Made by a program: the position numbers and the translations under genes. A DNA stretch of 64,000 bases. Origin: Flavobacterium psychrophilum (lineage in GTDB: Bacteria > Bacteroidota > Bacteroidia > Flavobacteriales > Flavobacteriaceae). Below, piece by piece: positions 1 to 8,299 of this stretch (position 1 is the stretch's first letter; every line of letters begins with the position of its first letter). A model generated the notes under the pieces. That model did no database searches. It was not told the origin of the DNA and was given only the letters and a program-made list of their open reading frames with translations. Location: positions 1-64,000 of the forward strand of contig CAMBZB010000007.1 of assembly GCA_945872245.1 (NCBI GenBank), written 5' to 3'.

Positions 1-794
1 TGCTTGCCGGAAAACATGCCGTTGTAGAAAAAGCCTTCACGACCACCGTTGCCGAAGCGCAGGAATTGGTCGCTTTGGCAAAAGAGAACCGATTGAAACT
101 GTCCGTTTTCCAAAATAGGAGGTGGGACAGCGATTTCAAAACCGTAAAAAAAATAATCGATGATGGGATGTTAGGGGATATCGTCGAAGCGGAATTCCAC
201 TTTGACCGCTACAACCCTGTTTTGAGTCCCAAACAGCATAAGGAATCCGCCAATCCCGGCGCAGGGATTCTGAAAGATTTGGGACCGCATTTAATCGATC
301 AAGCCTTGTTTTTGTTTGGCTTACCCAATGCCGTTTTCGCCGACATTCGAATGATTCGTAACAACACTTTAGTTGACGATTATATCGACATTTTGCTATA
401 TTACTCCGATTTCAGGGTACGATTGAAGGCTGGTTTTTTTGTCAGAGAGCCTATCCCCTCCTATATTGTCCATGGCAAAAAAGGCTCTTTTTTAAAACCC
501 CGTGGTGATGTACAGGAAGACGATTTAAAATTGGGTAAGAAACCAAATTTGGATGCTTGGGGGAAAGAGCCCAAAAGTAAGGAAGGCACTTTGCATACTG
601 AGATTAATAACGATGTCCTAAATGTCAAAGTCCCCACACAACTAGGAAATTACTATGATTTTTTCGATGGAGTTTACCAGTCCATTAGCAACGACACCAT
701 TGAACCGGTGACTGCCAAAGACGGATTGAGCGTCATGAAAATTATTGAAGCGGCGATTCAAAGCAGCGAACAAATGAAGGCAATAAATTTGTAA
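1..794 (+). CDS. Gfo/Idh/MocA-family oxidoreductase, 3' part
   Basis: The reading frame is open from base 3 to the stop at 792-794, so the gene starts before the window. The visible part begins LAGKHAVVEKAFTTTVAEAQ, which matches the end of the Rossmann domain (GKHVxxEKP-type) of Gfo/Idh/MocA NAD(P)-dependent oxidoreductases. The rest is the alpha/beta substrate domain, with a GGILKDLGPHLIDQ-like helix near its start that carries the family's catalytic-region His. A TTG at 66 is only an internal codon. The family oxidises or reduces sugars, inositols or related compounds, and the substrate cannot be read from this fragment. The family call is firm. Confidence 0.88.
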   Translation, partial: LAGKHAVVEKAFTTTVAEAQELVALAKENRLKLSVFQNRRWDSDFKTVKKIIDDGMLGDIVEAEFHFDRYNPVLSPKQHKESANPGAGILKDLGPHLIDQALFLFGLPNAVFADIRMIRNNTLVDDYIDILLYYSDFRVRLKAGFFVREPIPSYIVHGKKGSFLKPRGDVQEDDLKLGKKPNLDAWGKEPKSKEGTLHTEINNDVLNVKVPTQLGNYYDFFDGVYQSISNDTIEPVTAKDGLSVMKIIEAAIQSSEQMKAINL

Positions 795-885
795 ACAATA
801 ACGATATAAACTACAGCAGACTTTATTAATCGCGTAAGTTCAAGATTGATTGTTGTATTTTTGAGACTTTTAAAAGCCCATCCTT

Positions 886-2097
886 TTGATAGATTTAAAT
901 TTTTTTGTCAGGTTTAGATACAAGGCAAAATACAAGAAAACGTATAAAAATGCAAAAGTTTCGTATCTCAACAGAATTCGTTGGGGAGTGGCGATGTTTT
1001 ATTTCAGTATGGGTTTGTGTTTTGCCACTTGGGCAAGCCGCATACCAACCATTAAAACAGCACTGCATCTAGGCGAAGGGGCATTAGGAACGATTTTATT
1101 TGCTTTGCCGGTAGGACAACTAACGATGATGTTTTTTTCGGGAAAACTAGTTACTCGTTTTGGTAGCCACCGCATTCTTCCTTTTTCTATTTTTATGTAT
1201 GCGTTTAGTTTGACTAATTTAGGATTAGCCCAAAACGCTTGGCAACTCGGACTTGGATTATTTGTCTTTGGCATCTTTGCAAACCTAACCAACATCTCCG
1301 TTAACACGCAAGGAGTTTATACGGAAGGCCTTTTTAAAAGAACCATCATGTCTTCTTTCCACGGTATGTGGAGTTTGGCGGGATTTATAGGAGCTTTAGT
1401 AGGTCTCGGGATGCTCACCCTCGAACTCAACACGTATTCACATTTTTTAATCGTTGCCACAATCATGTTTTTTTTGGTTGCTTTTAATTTCAAGTTCTTG
1501 ATTAAAGCCAAACAATCGGTTTTTCACCAAAAGAAAAAAATATTCCGAAAACCGGACAGGTCCTTAACTCTGTTAGGTATAATAGGGTTCTGCAGTATGG
1601 CCAGCGAAGGAGTGATGTTCGATTGGGGTGGTGTATACTTTAAGGAAATCATCAAAGTTCCGGGCGCATTGGCGGTTTTGGGCTACACTTCTTTTATGAT
1701 TATGATGGCAAGCGGACGGTTTTTGGGGGATGGTTTAATTAATAAATTTGGACGTATAAGAGTGATGCAAATCAGCGGAATTATGATTTCCTCAGGATTA
1801 TTTACCGCGGTATTTTTCCCATTCCTAATTCCTTCAACAATCGCTTTTATGTTTGTGGGATTGGGCGTTTCCACCATTGTTCCCACACTTTACAGCATTG
1901 CAGGAAAACACCCTACAATCCCAACGGGCGAAGCGTTGACGGCGGTTTCCGGAGTAAGTTTTCTAGGCTTTTTGATGGGGCCACCGGTCATTGGTTACAT
2001 TGCCGAATTGTCAAGTTTGCGATTTTCATTTGCCTTTATCGGCATTTTTGGATTTGTGATTGCTTTGATGGTTCCGAGAATCAAAGGAATAGAGTAG
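886..2097 (+). CDS. MFS transporter
   Basis: A hydrophobic protein of about 400 residues with roughly 12 predicted membrane segments. The first segment (FYFSMGLCFATWASRIP) and the loop-2/3 motif GKLVTRFGSHRI are typical of the major facilitator superfamily, in the YbjJ/fucose-permease-like group. The substrate is unknown. The start is uncertain. The frame opens at a TTG (886), and the only in-frame GTG and ATG codons nearby (988, 994) would remove the basic stretch NRIRWG that normally precedes the first membrane segment. Translation therefore probably begins upstream at a non-ATG codon, or the 5' end has changed. It stands alone between the oxidoreductase and hflX. Confidence 0.8.
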   Translation: MIDLNFFVRFRYKAKYKKTYKNAKVSYLNRIRWGVAMFYFSMGLCFATWASRIPTIKTALHLGEGALGTILFALPVGQLTMMFFSGKLVTRFGSHRILPFSIFMYAFSLTNLGLAQNAWQLGLGLFVFGIFANLTNISVNTQGVYTEGLFKRTIMSSFHGMWSLAGFIGALVGLGMLTLELNTYSHFLIVATIMFFLVAFNFKFLIKAKQSVFHQKKKIFRKPDRSLTLLGIIGFCSMASEGVMFDWGGVYFKEIIKVPGALAVLGYTSFMIMMASGRFLGDGLINKFGRIRVMQISGIMISSGLFTAVFFPFLIPSTIAFMFVGLGVSTIVPTLYSIAGKHPTIPTGEALTAVSGVSFLGFLMGPPVIGYIAELSSLRFSFAFIGIFGFVIALMVPRIKGIE

Positions 2098-2210
2098 GTT
2101 TTGTTTTAGTTCGGTTTGCAAGGATTGTTCCAAAGATTTGGCTAATTTTTATAACCTCACAACTTCGTAAGTCCTCAGCAAATCATTAAATTTGTAACTT
2201 ATTCAAAGAG

Positions 2211-3437
2211 ATGTTAGAAAAAGAAACAATAAATTTCGAAAAAACGGCCATTGTTGGGATGGTTACCCAAAACCAAAGCGAAGAAAAACTCAACGAGTAT
2301 CTTGACGAATTGGAGTTTTTGACATATACGGCTGGTGGTGAAGTGGTACGACGTTTTTGGCAAAAAATGGAAAAACCCAATCCTAAAACATTTTTGGGCA
2401 CCGGAAAAATAGAGGAAATCAATCATTATGTAAAAGAAAATAATATCTCGACCTTGATATTTGACGATGAATTGACACCTTCACAGCAAAAAAATATTTC
2501 CAAAATTATAGATTGCAAAATCCTAGATAGAACGAACCTTATCTTGGATATTTTTGCCCAAAGAGCGGAAACTTCTTATGCCAGAACACAGGTAGAACTG
2601 GCGCAATGTCAATATTTATTACCCAGACTTTCCGGAATGTGGACACACCTCGAACGTCAAAAAGGGGGAATCGGGATGCGTGGTCCTGGAGAAACCGAAA
2701 TTGAAACCGACAGACGAATTGTTCGGGATAGAATCGCGTTGTTAAAAGAAAAAATTAAAACCATCGACAAACAAATGGGCGTGCAGCGAGGCAATCGCGG
2801 TGCCATGGTTCGTGTGGCTTTGGTGGGTTATACCAATGTGGGAAAGTCTACTTTGATGAATGCCATAGGGAAAAGTGATGTTTTTGTGGAAAACAAACTT
2901 TTTGCCACTTTGGATACCACGGTTCGAAAAGTGGTCATCAAAAACTTGCCTTTTTTGCTTTCAGACACGGTAGGTTTTATTCGAAAACTGCCAACCCAAT
3001 TGGTTGATTCTTTCAAAAGCACACTCGATGAGGTTCGCGAAGCCGACTTGTTGTTACACGTTGTCGATATTTCGCATCCTGATTTTGAAGACCATATCGC
3101 CTCTGTAAACAAAACGTTATTGGACATAAAAGCGAATAACAAACCGGTTATCATGGTTTTTAATAAAATTGATGCTTACAAACACTTGACGATAGAGCAA
3201 GACGATTTAATGACCGAAAAAACACCTAGACATTTCACGCTCGAAGAATGGAAGACCACTTGGATGCATCGGGTGGGTGAACAAAATGCCTTGTTTATTT
3301 CGGCAACAAACAAAGAAAATTTCGAGGAATTAAGGGAACGACTCTATGAAGCCGTGCGACAAATTCACATCACGCGTTTTCCGTATAACAAGTTTTTGTA
3401 CCCAGATTATAAGGACGCAGTGGAGAAAGAAGAATAA
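2211..3437 (+). CDS. hflX: GTPase HflX
   Basis: A 408-residue ribosome-associated GTPase that splits or rescues stalled 70S ribosomes, notably under heat stress. An N-terminal HflX domain (residues about 1-110) is followed by the linker with RLSGMWTHLERQKGGIGMRG (about 145-165), diagnostic for HflX. The G domain has G1 GYTNVGKS at 206-213, DTVGF as G3 and NKID as G4. The ATG at 2211 lies 16 bases after a TAAATTTG element (2187-2194) that fits the Bacteroidetes -7 box. The length is normal. The gene appears monocistronic and converges on the DUF3078 gene with an 11-base gap. Confidence 0.96.
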   Translation: MLEKETINFEKTAIVGMVTQNQSEEKLNEYLDELEFLTYTAGGEVVRRFWQKMEKPNPKTFLGTGKIEEINHYVKENNISTLIFDDELTPSQQKNISKIIDCKILDRTNLILDIFAQRAETSYARTQVELAQCQYLLPRLSGMWTHLERQKGGIGMRGPGETEIETDRRIVRDRIALLKEKIKTIDKQMGVQRGNRGAMVRVALVGYTNVGKSTLMNAIGKSDVFVENKLFATLDTTVRKVVIKNLPFLLSDTVGFIRKLPTQLVDSFKSTLDEVREADLLLHVVDISHPDFEDHIASVNKTLLDIKANNKPVIMVFNKIDAYKHLTIEQDDLMTEKTPRHFTLEEWKTTWMHRVGEQNALFISATNKENFEELRERLYEAVRQIHITRFPYNKFLYPDYKDAVEKEE

Positions 3438-3448
3438 CAAAATTACTT

Positions 3449-4297
3449 TTAGAAACCATAATTCACACCCAAACCAAAAACCTCCCTTACCTGAACCGCT
3501 TTTATGGCATTGTCATCATAAATGGTTTGCAAGGCGATATTGGCCGACAGGTATCTGTTGATTTTCATGACCACATTCATTTGGTAATCGACATCAACAT
3601 TTTGGGGATCTTGTAAATAATTAGAATATAAATTGAGCCTGTTTTCCATAGAAACATTGGTTATTAAATTCAATTTGTAATAGACCAAAATGCTGGCGCC
3701 CAATTCAAATCTAGAGCTGTCACCCTGCAAAACGCCAAAGGAAGGCCCCAATTCAGTAAAATGATTGTCCACTACGATTAATTTAGCAGTAGTTGGAGCA
3801 AAATTGACACTTAAATTATCGTTTTTCTTCCATAATATTCCAGGCCCAAATTGAAAATACGCAGGTGAAAAATAGTGAGAAATTTTATTTTGGTTTACAT
3901 CAAAGCCGCTATCCATTTGAGTCTTAAAATTAAAAAAGATCGAATAGTACCATTCTCCAGAAGCTTTCTTGCCCCAAAGTGAATTCAATTCCAGTCGGTC
4001 ATCGGTTTTTGAGGCTCTGTCCGCATCTTTTATTTTGGTTAAACCGTAAGCAACGATGCATTTGTTGTCCCAAATCACGGCTCCTTTTTTATAATTGAAA
4101 TCGTAATTCAGCCCTAAATTCCCGGCAAAGCTCGATGTTCCGCCTGCGAGCCATTCATTATTAAATAGGGATTGGTTAAAAAGCAGAGTGATATGCCCTT
4201 TTTTTGTCCAAAGTCTTGTGGTGTCCTTTGCAGTTTGTTGTGCATTTACCGAAAGCATCGCCAAAATAAATCCCAGATAAAATAAGGGTTTTTTCAT
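3449..4297 (-). CDS. DUF3078 domain protein, exported
   Basis: A 282-residue protein with a signal peptide (MKKPLFYLGFILAMLSVNAQ, cleavage after AQ). The remainder is rich in alternating aromatic and polar strands, such as WTKKGHITLLFNQSLFNNEW, which fits a beta-barrel or outer-membrane-associated fold. This matches DUF3078, a Bacteroidetes-restricted family of unknown function. It is the last gene of the minus-strand block sufS-lipoprotein-sufE-sufT-like-DUF2480, 44 bases after DUF2480. From memory this family often follows suf genes in flavobacteria, but no role in Fe-S metabolism is established. Confidence 0.85.
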   Translation of the reverse strand: MKKPLFYLGFILAMLSVNAQQTAKDTTRLWTKKGHITLLFNQSLFNNEWLAGGTSSFAGNLGLNYDFNYKKGAVIWDNKCIVAYGLTKIKDADRASKTDDRLELNSLWGKKASGEWYYSIFFNFKTQMDSGFDVNQNKISHYFSPAYFQFGPGILWKKNDNLSVNFAPTTAKLIVVDNHFTELGPSFGVLQGDSSRFELGASILVYYKLNLITNVSMENRLNLYSNYLQDPQNVDVDYQMNVVMKINRYLSANIALQTIYDDNAIKAVQVREVFGLGVNYGF

Positions 4298-4341
4298 GTT
4301 TACTGTTTTTGGAATAGTAAAGATACTAAAATCTCCAAAAA

Positions 4342-4854
4342 CTACCCTTTTTTGGGCGCTTTAAAAAGAGGTACGGCGGAACAGGCTTCTCCGTACATAA
4401 TACTTCGGGCAAAGGGTTGCAAATAGTGTGCGGCTAATATATAGGCACGCATAGGTACTGGTTTTTTCGAACAGCCTTTTATGATTACGGCTTTGTTTTC
4501 ATACACCGAATAATCGATTTTAGAAAGCAATTCCTCATACAACGCCGAATCCAAGTCTTCGATAGTTCCGTTTACGATTTTCTTGGCAAAAGGAGCCAAT
4601 TGTATGGCAACCAAAATAGAGGCCCAAGCAGGAACAATGGCGTCAGTACTGCAATTGAGGGCAATATATTGGTTTTGGTATTGCGACCAATCGTGCTGTT
4701 GCAAATGCAATCTAAAGTCTTTTTCTTTCAGCAATAAACCTTCAAGAAGCCAGAGCGAAATATCGATTTGTGACCGAATTCCCTTTGGATAGTAGTCTTC
4801 GAGATCAAAAACCTCCAAGGCACTATTTGCCACTCTGTTTGCAATTTCTTCCAT
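4342..4854 (-). CDS. DUF2480 family protein
   Basis: A 170-residue cytoplasmic protein matching DUF2480, a Bacteroidetes family of unknown function found next to suf genes. Visible hallmarks are MEEIANRVANSALEVFDLEDYYP at the N terminus (first 20 residues most conserved) and several GCSKKPVP / AWASILVA-like conserved blocks. No signal peptide or membrane segment is present. It follows the SufT-like gene after an 85-base spacer that contains a strong hairpin (4878-4924), unusual for an operon-internal gap. Co-location suggests, without proof, a link to Fe-S assembly or delivery. Confidence 0.85.
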   Translation of the reverse strand: MEEIANRVANSALEVFDLEDYYPKGIRSQIDISLWLLEGLLLKEKDFRLHLQQHDWSQYQNQYIALNCSTDAIVPAWASILVAIQLAPFAKKIVNGTIEDLDSALYEELLSKIDYSVYENKAVIIKGCSKKPVPMRAYILAAHYLQPFARSIMYGEACSAVPLFKAPKKG

Positions 4855-4877
4855 AATTTAGTGTTTAGTAATCAGTT

Positions 4878-4924
4878 TTCAGTTTTTTAGTGATCAGCAA
4901 TCAACTGAACACTAAAAAACTGAA
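4878..4924. repeat. Word-based hairpin in the sufT-DUF2480 spacer
   Basis: A perfect 15-bp inverted repeat, core CAGTTTTTTAGTG at 4880-4892 and CACTAAAAAACTG at 4910-4922, with a 17-base loop. Flanking sequence repeats the same words (CAGTTTTCAG, TCAGCAATCA, ACACCGAACACT). It could be an RNA hairpin that trims or attenuates the operon, or an insertion remnant. It lacks the U-tract placement of a good terminator on the minus strand. Confidence 0.7.
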
Positions 4925-4939
4925 CACCGAACACTTTTT

Positions 4940-5263
4940 CTAAAGCATTCCTAGTTCTAACTTGGCTTCTTCGCTCATCAAATCTTTGCTCCAAGGCGGA
5001 TCGAACGTAATTTCTACTTCGGCGTCTTTTACATGCTCGATTGATTTTACTTTCTCTTCCACTTCCCTTGGTAAACTTTCCGCTACGGGACAGTTTGGGG
5101 AGGTTAATGTCATCAATATTTTTACTTCGTAATCGGTGTTCACCATTACGTCATAAATTAATCCTAATTCATAAATATCAACCGGAATCTCTGGATCGTA
5201 GATGGTTTTCAGTTTTGCTACAATTTCAATTCCTAATAGGTTGGTGTCGATTGCTTGTTCCAT
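4940..5263 (-). CDS. SufT-like Fe-S assembly factor (DUF59/MIP18 family)
   Basis: A 107-residue protein of the DUF59/MIP18 family, involved in maturing Fe-S proteins. Conserved blocks are YDPEIPVDIYELGLIYDV, LTSPNCPVAESLP with the family's conserved Cys, and FDPPWSKDLMSEEA. The ATG at 5263 is preferred over the upstream ATG at 5284, because the upstream start overlaps the end of sufE and adds only low-complexity residues (MQKNKKS). The chosen start leaves a 7-base gap after sufE. The gene lies in the sufS-sufE block. The family call is firm, and the sufT name is by analogy. Confidence 0.9.
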   Translation of the reverse strand: MEQAIDTNLLGIEIVAKLKTIYDPEIPVDIYELGLIYDVMVNTDYEVKILMTLTSPNCPVAESLPREVEEKVKSIEHVKDAEVEITFDPPWSKDLMSEEAKLELGML

Positions 5264-5270
5264 ACTTTTT

Positions 5271-5690
5271 TTATTTTTTTGCATCGAATGCCAATGCGTA
5301 CATTTTTATATTTTTTATCATCGAAACTAGTCCGTTGGCACGTGTTGGCGACAAATGTTCCTTCAGTCCAATTTTGTCTATGAAATCAGTATCGGCTGCC
5401 AAGATGTCAAAAGCGTTTTGGTTTGAAAAAACCCGGATCAAAATCGCGATAATTCCCTTGGTCAAAATGGCGTCACTGTCGGCAGTGAAGATTATTTTAT
5501 CGTCTTTTTGTTCTCCTTTGAGCCAAACTTTCGATTGACATCCCTTGATAATATTATCGTCTGTTTTATACGCTTCTTGTATTAATGGTAAATTTTTACC
5601 TAAATCAATGATGTATTCATAACGCTGCATCCAGTCATCAAACATCGAAAACTCGTCAATTATTTCTTCTTGTATTTCTTTTATTGTCAT
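5271..5690 (-). CDS. sufE: SufE, cysteine desulfurase sulfur acceptor
   Basis: A 139-residue protein. SufE accepts persulfide sulfur from SufS and passes it to the SufBCD scaffold. The acceptor cysteine is in GCQSKVW (Cys at about residue 51), preceded by the conserved DNIIKGC stretch. The C-terminal helix pattern GLKEHLSPTRANGL is also typical. Its ATG (5688-5690) shares one base with the stop of the upstream lipoprotein gene (TAATG on the coding strand), indicating translational coupling. The length is normal. Confidence 0.95.
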   Translation of the reverse strand: MTIKEIQEEIIDEFSMFDDWMQRYEYIIDLGKNLPLIQEAYKTDDNIIKGCQSKVWLKGEQKDDKIIFTADSDAILTKGIIAILIRVFSNQNAFDILAADTDFIDKIGLKEHLSPTRANGLVSMIKNIKMYALAFDAKK

Positions 5691-6124
5691 TATTCTTCTT
5701 TAGCAAGTGAATTAATTTTGTCTACTATTTTTTTAATTTCTGCCGGTGGATAACCGTGGTCGAAAGCGTTGGTCTCATAAGTCTTGTCGTTATAAATCAC
5801 TTTCAAATTTGCAATGGCGGCACCATCATGAAAACGTTTCACTGTTGGCGCTTTTAATGAGGAAAAACCATCCAAATTTACAGTTTCAAAATAGCCAACC
5901 AATTCCTTCCAATCTGCATCCGAAATTTTTATTGCAACTGGTTCGTCCTTGCCACTTCTGTCTTTCGAAACTGTAACCATTTGATCTTTGACACTAATTT
6001 TTTGGTAAAAACCCCTAGTGTTAGCGGTGTATTCCAAAATAGCGTTTTTCAAATCATTTTTAGTTTGACTTGAACAGCTTTTGCCAAGCAAAACACTCAA
6101 TAATAGTACTGTGAATAGTTTCAT
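5690..6124 (-). CDS. Small lipoprotein in the suf block
   Basis: A 144-residue protein. The N terminus has a hydrophobic segment ending in LLGKSC, a plausible lipobox with the lipidated Cys at residue 17, followed by SSQTKND. The rest contains a motif such as RFHDGAAIANLKVIYNDKTY and an FDHGYPP turn. I do not recognise a named domain, and function is unknown. It lies between sufS and sufE (13-base gap to sufS, 1-base overlap with sufE), so it is co-transcribed with them. An envelope lipoprotein in a cytosolic Fe-S operon is odd, though from memory it recurs in Flavobacterium. Confidence 0.8.
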   Translation of the reverse strand: MKLFTVLLLSVLLGKSCSSQTKNDLKNAILEYTANTRGFYQKISVKDQMVTVSKDRSGKDEPVAIKISDADWKELVGYFETVNLDGFSSLKAPTVKRFHDGAAIANLKVIYNDKTYETNAFDHGYPPAEIKKIVDKINSLAKEE

Positions 6125-6136
6125 TTTGTTTAATTT

Positions 6137-7351
6137 TTAGGATAACATCAGCTGTGCTTTTTGTACAGCTTCTACCATAACGTCAATTTCTTCTTTGGTA
6201 TTATAAAAAGCAAAACTAGCTCGTATTGTTCCGGGGATTTTGAAAAAATCCATTATCGGTTGGGCGCAATGATGTCCAGTTCGAACTGCGATTCCCAATT
6301 TGTCTATAATCGTGCCAATATCATAAGGGTGAATTTCGCCAATATTAAACGAAATTACCGATGTTTTTTCCTTGGCTGTTCCAAAAATTTTCAGTCCTTC
6401 AATTTCTAAAAGCCGTTTGGTTCCATACTGTACCAATTCTAATTCCTGTTTTTGAATGGCATCAAAACCGATGGAATTCATATAATCAACAGCAACTCCC
6501 AAAACAATTCCTCCGGCAATGTCTGGCGTTCCCGCCTCAAATTTGTGTGGCAAATCGGCATAAGTGGTTTTCGCGAAAGTCACTTCTTTGATCATTTCGC
6601 CTCCACCTTGATAAGGAGGTAATTTGTTTAACCACGCTTCTTTTCCATACAAAATACCGACTCCCGTAGGGCCACACATTTTGTGTCCCGAAAAAACATA
6701 AAAATCACAATCTAACTCTTGAACATCAGGTTTCAAATGCGGAACGGCTTGCGCTCCGTCAATTAGTACCGCTGCACCAAATTCGTGGGCCTTGTCAATC
6801 ATATATTTGATTGGGTTGATGGTTCCCAAAGCATTTGAAATATGATTTACTGTCACTATTTTAGTTTTATTTGACAGCAATTTATCGTATTCTGATAGTA
6901 TCAATTCCCCTTTTTCATTCATTGGAATCACTCGTAAAGTGGCTCCCGTTTTGTCGCATAACATTTGCCAAGGCACAATATTACTATGGTGTTCCAATGC
7001 CGAAACCAAAACTTCATCCCCTGATTTTAATAGTGAGGAAAATCCATTGGCAATAGTGTTGATTCCGTGCGTAGTCCCCGAAGTAAAAATCACTTCATGG
7101 GCAAATTTTGCATTAATGTGGCTCTGGATTTTACCCCTTGATTCTTCATAAGCATCCGTAGCCAGTTGACTCAAAGTATGAACCCCACGGTGAATATTGG
7201 CATTGATTTCCTGATAATATTTGGCAATCGCATCAATCACTATTTGTGGCTTTTGCGATGTGGCACCATTGTCAAAATAAACCAATGGTTTTCCGTTTAC
7301 GGTTCTGGAAAGTATCGGAAAATCGGCTCTGACTTTATTTATATCTAACAT
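6137..7351 (-). CDS. sufS: SufS cysteine desulfurase
   Basis: A 404-residue PLP enzyme, SufS group, which removes sulfur from cysteine for Fe-S cluster assembly. The PLP lysine is in VFSGHKMCGPTGVG and the catalytic Cys is in RTGHHCAQP. The N terminus MLDINKVRADFPIL is typical. The start at 7351 is chosen over an upstream in-frame ATG (7435), because the extra 28 residues have no family counterpart and a -7-like promoter element (7378-7385) lies inside them. It is the first gene of a minus-strand block running to DUF3078. The sufBCD genes are about 36 kb away in this window. Confidence 0.96.
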   Translation of the reverse strand: MLDINKVRADFPILSRTVNGKPLVYFDNGATSQKPQIVIDAIAKYYQEINANIHRGVHTLSQLATDAYEESRGKIQSHINAKFAHEVIFTSGTTHGINTIANGFSSLLKSGDEVLVSALEHHSNIVPWQMLCDKTGATLRVIPMNEKGELILSEYDKLLSNKTKIVTVNHISNALGTINPIKYMIDKAHEFGAAVLIDGAQAVPHLKPDVQELDCDFYVFSGHKMCGPTGVGILYGKEAWLNKLPPYQGGGEMIKEVTFAKTTYADLPHKFEAGTPDIAGGIVLGVAVDYMNSIGFDAIQKQELELVQYGTKRLLEIEGLKIFGTAKEKTSVISFNIGEIHPYDIGTIIDKLGIAVRTGHHCAQPIMDFFKIPGTIRASFAFYNTKEEIDVMVEAVQKAQLMLS

Positions 7352-7377
7352 TGCTTTATTTAGAAAAATTCTAAATA

Positions 7378-7385
7378 CAAAAGTA
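7378..7385 (-). promoter_or_regulatory. Candidate -7 element for the sufS block
   Basis: The minus strand reads TACTTTTG, a match to the Bacteroidetes -7 box TAnnTTTG, 26 bases before the chosen sufS ATG. No clear TTTG is seen at the expected -33 position. If real, it shows sufS has its own promoter and supports the shorter start. Confidence 0.5.
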
Positions 7386-7516
7386 ATATATTTGGAGTGA
7401 CTTTTCAGTAAACATTTGTTAATAAAATGGAGCAATTACGTTTCATCAAAGAATGGGCGAAAACTTAATTATTTTAATCTTAATGCGTCAATTTTCACTT
7501 TTTATAAATCAAATAA

Positions 7517-8299
7517 ATGAATAAAATCGGACATAAAAACACAGAAATCTTCTTTTCGGATGTTGGAAAAGGAAGGGCAGTTGTTTTGCTTCACGGTTTT
7601 TTGGAAAATAAAACGATGTGGCAAGAGTTGGCTTCAGAATTAAACAAAAAACATCGTGTCATAACCATTGATTTGCTTGGTCATGGCGAATCAGGATGCT
7701 TGGGTTATGTGCATTCCATGGAAGAAAATGCTGAAGTTGTTCATGCCGTTTTATCTAAATTGCGAATCCGTAAAGCGATTTTTGTTGGCCATTCTATGGG
7801 GGGTTATGTGGCTTTGGCTTTCTCCGAAATGTATCCAGCAAGTTTAAAAGCATTGGTGCTTTTGAACTCAACCGCGAGAGCAGATAACGAGGAACGAAAA
7901 GCCAATCGGGATCGCGCCATTAAAACCGTAAAGAAAGATTATACTAGTTTTGTGAGGCTTTCCATTGCCAATCTTTTTAGCCCAGACAATCGCGAACGAT
8001 TAGTTGACGAAATAGAAAAGGTAAAAATAGAAGCTTTGAAAACACCTTTGCAAGGCGTTGTTGCTTCACTCGAAGGAATGAAAATTAGAAAAGACAGAGA
8101 AAATCTATTGCGTTTTGCGACTTATCCAACGTTGTTGATTCTTGGTAAAAAAGACCCTGTTTTAAGATATGAAGACAACCTGAAACAAATTAAAAATACT
8201 GCCGTAAAGCTCTTCACTTTCCCCGATGGCCACATGAGTACTATTGAAAATAAAGAAGAATTGAAAACCGTTTTATTGGATTTTTTTAAGGGAATTTAA
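7517..8299 (+). CDS. Alpha/beta-fold hydrolase
   Basis: A 260-residue alpha/beta hydrolase. The oxyanion-hole motif HGF lies at 26-28, and the nucleophile elbow GHSMGG has Ser93. The acid is probably Asp in GKKDPVLRYED, and the His is in FPDGHMSTIEN near residue 240. No signal peptide. Relatives include MenH-like and BioH-like esterases and lyases, and the substrate cannot be assigned. The gene is divergent from sufS with 165 bases between them. Its 3' end overlaps the convergent nuclease gene by 4 bases. Confidence 0.9.
   Translation: MNKIGHKNTEIFFSDVGKGRAVVLLHGFLENKTMWQELASELNKKHRVITIDLLGHGESGCLGYVHSMEENAEVVHAVLSKLRIRKAIFVGHSMGGYVALAFSEMYPASLKALVLLNSTARADNEERKANRDRAIKTVKKDYTSFVRLSIANLFSPDNRERLVDEIEKVKIEALKTPLQGVVASLEGMKIRKDRENLLRFATYPTLLILGKKDPVLRYEDNLKQIKNTAVKLFTFPDGHMSTIENKEELKTVLLDFFKGI

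Noticed and set aside
5041..5538. Open frame of 165 codons antisense to the sufT-like gene and sufE
   Set aside because: It covers parts of two conserved genes on the other strand, and its translation resembles no protein family.
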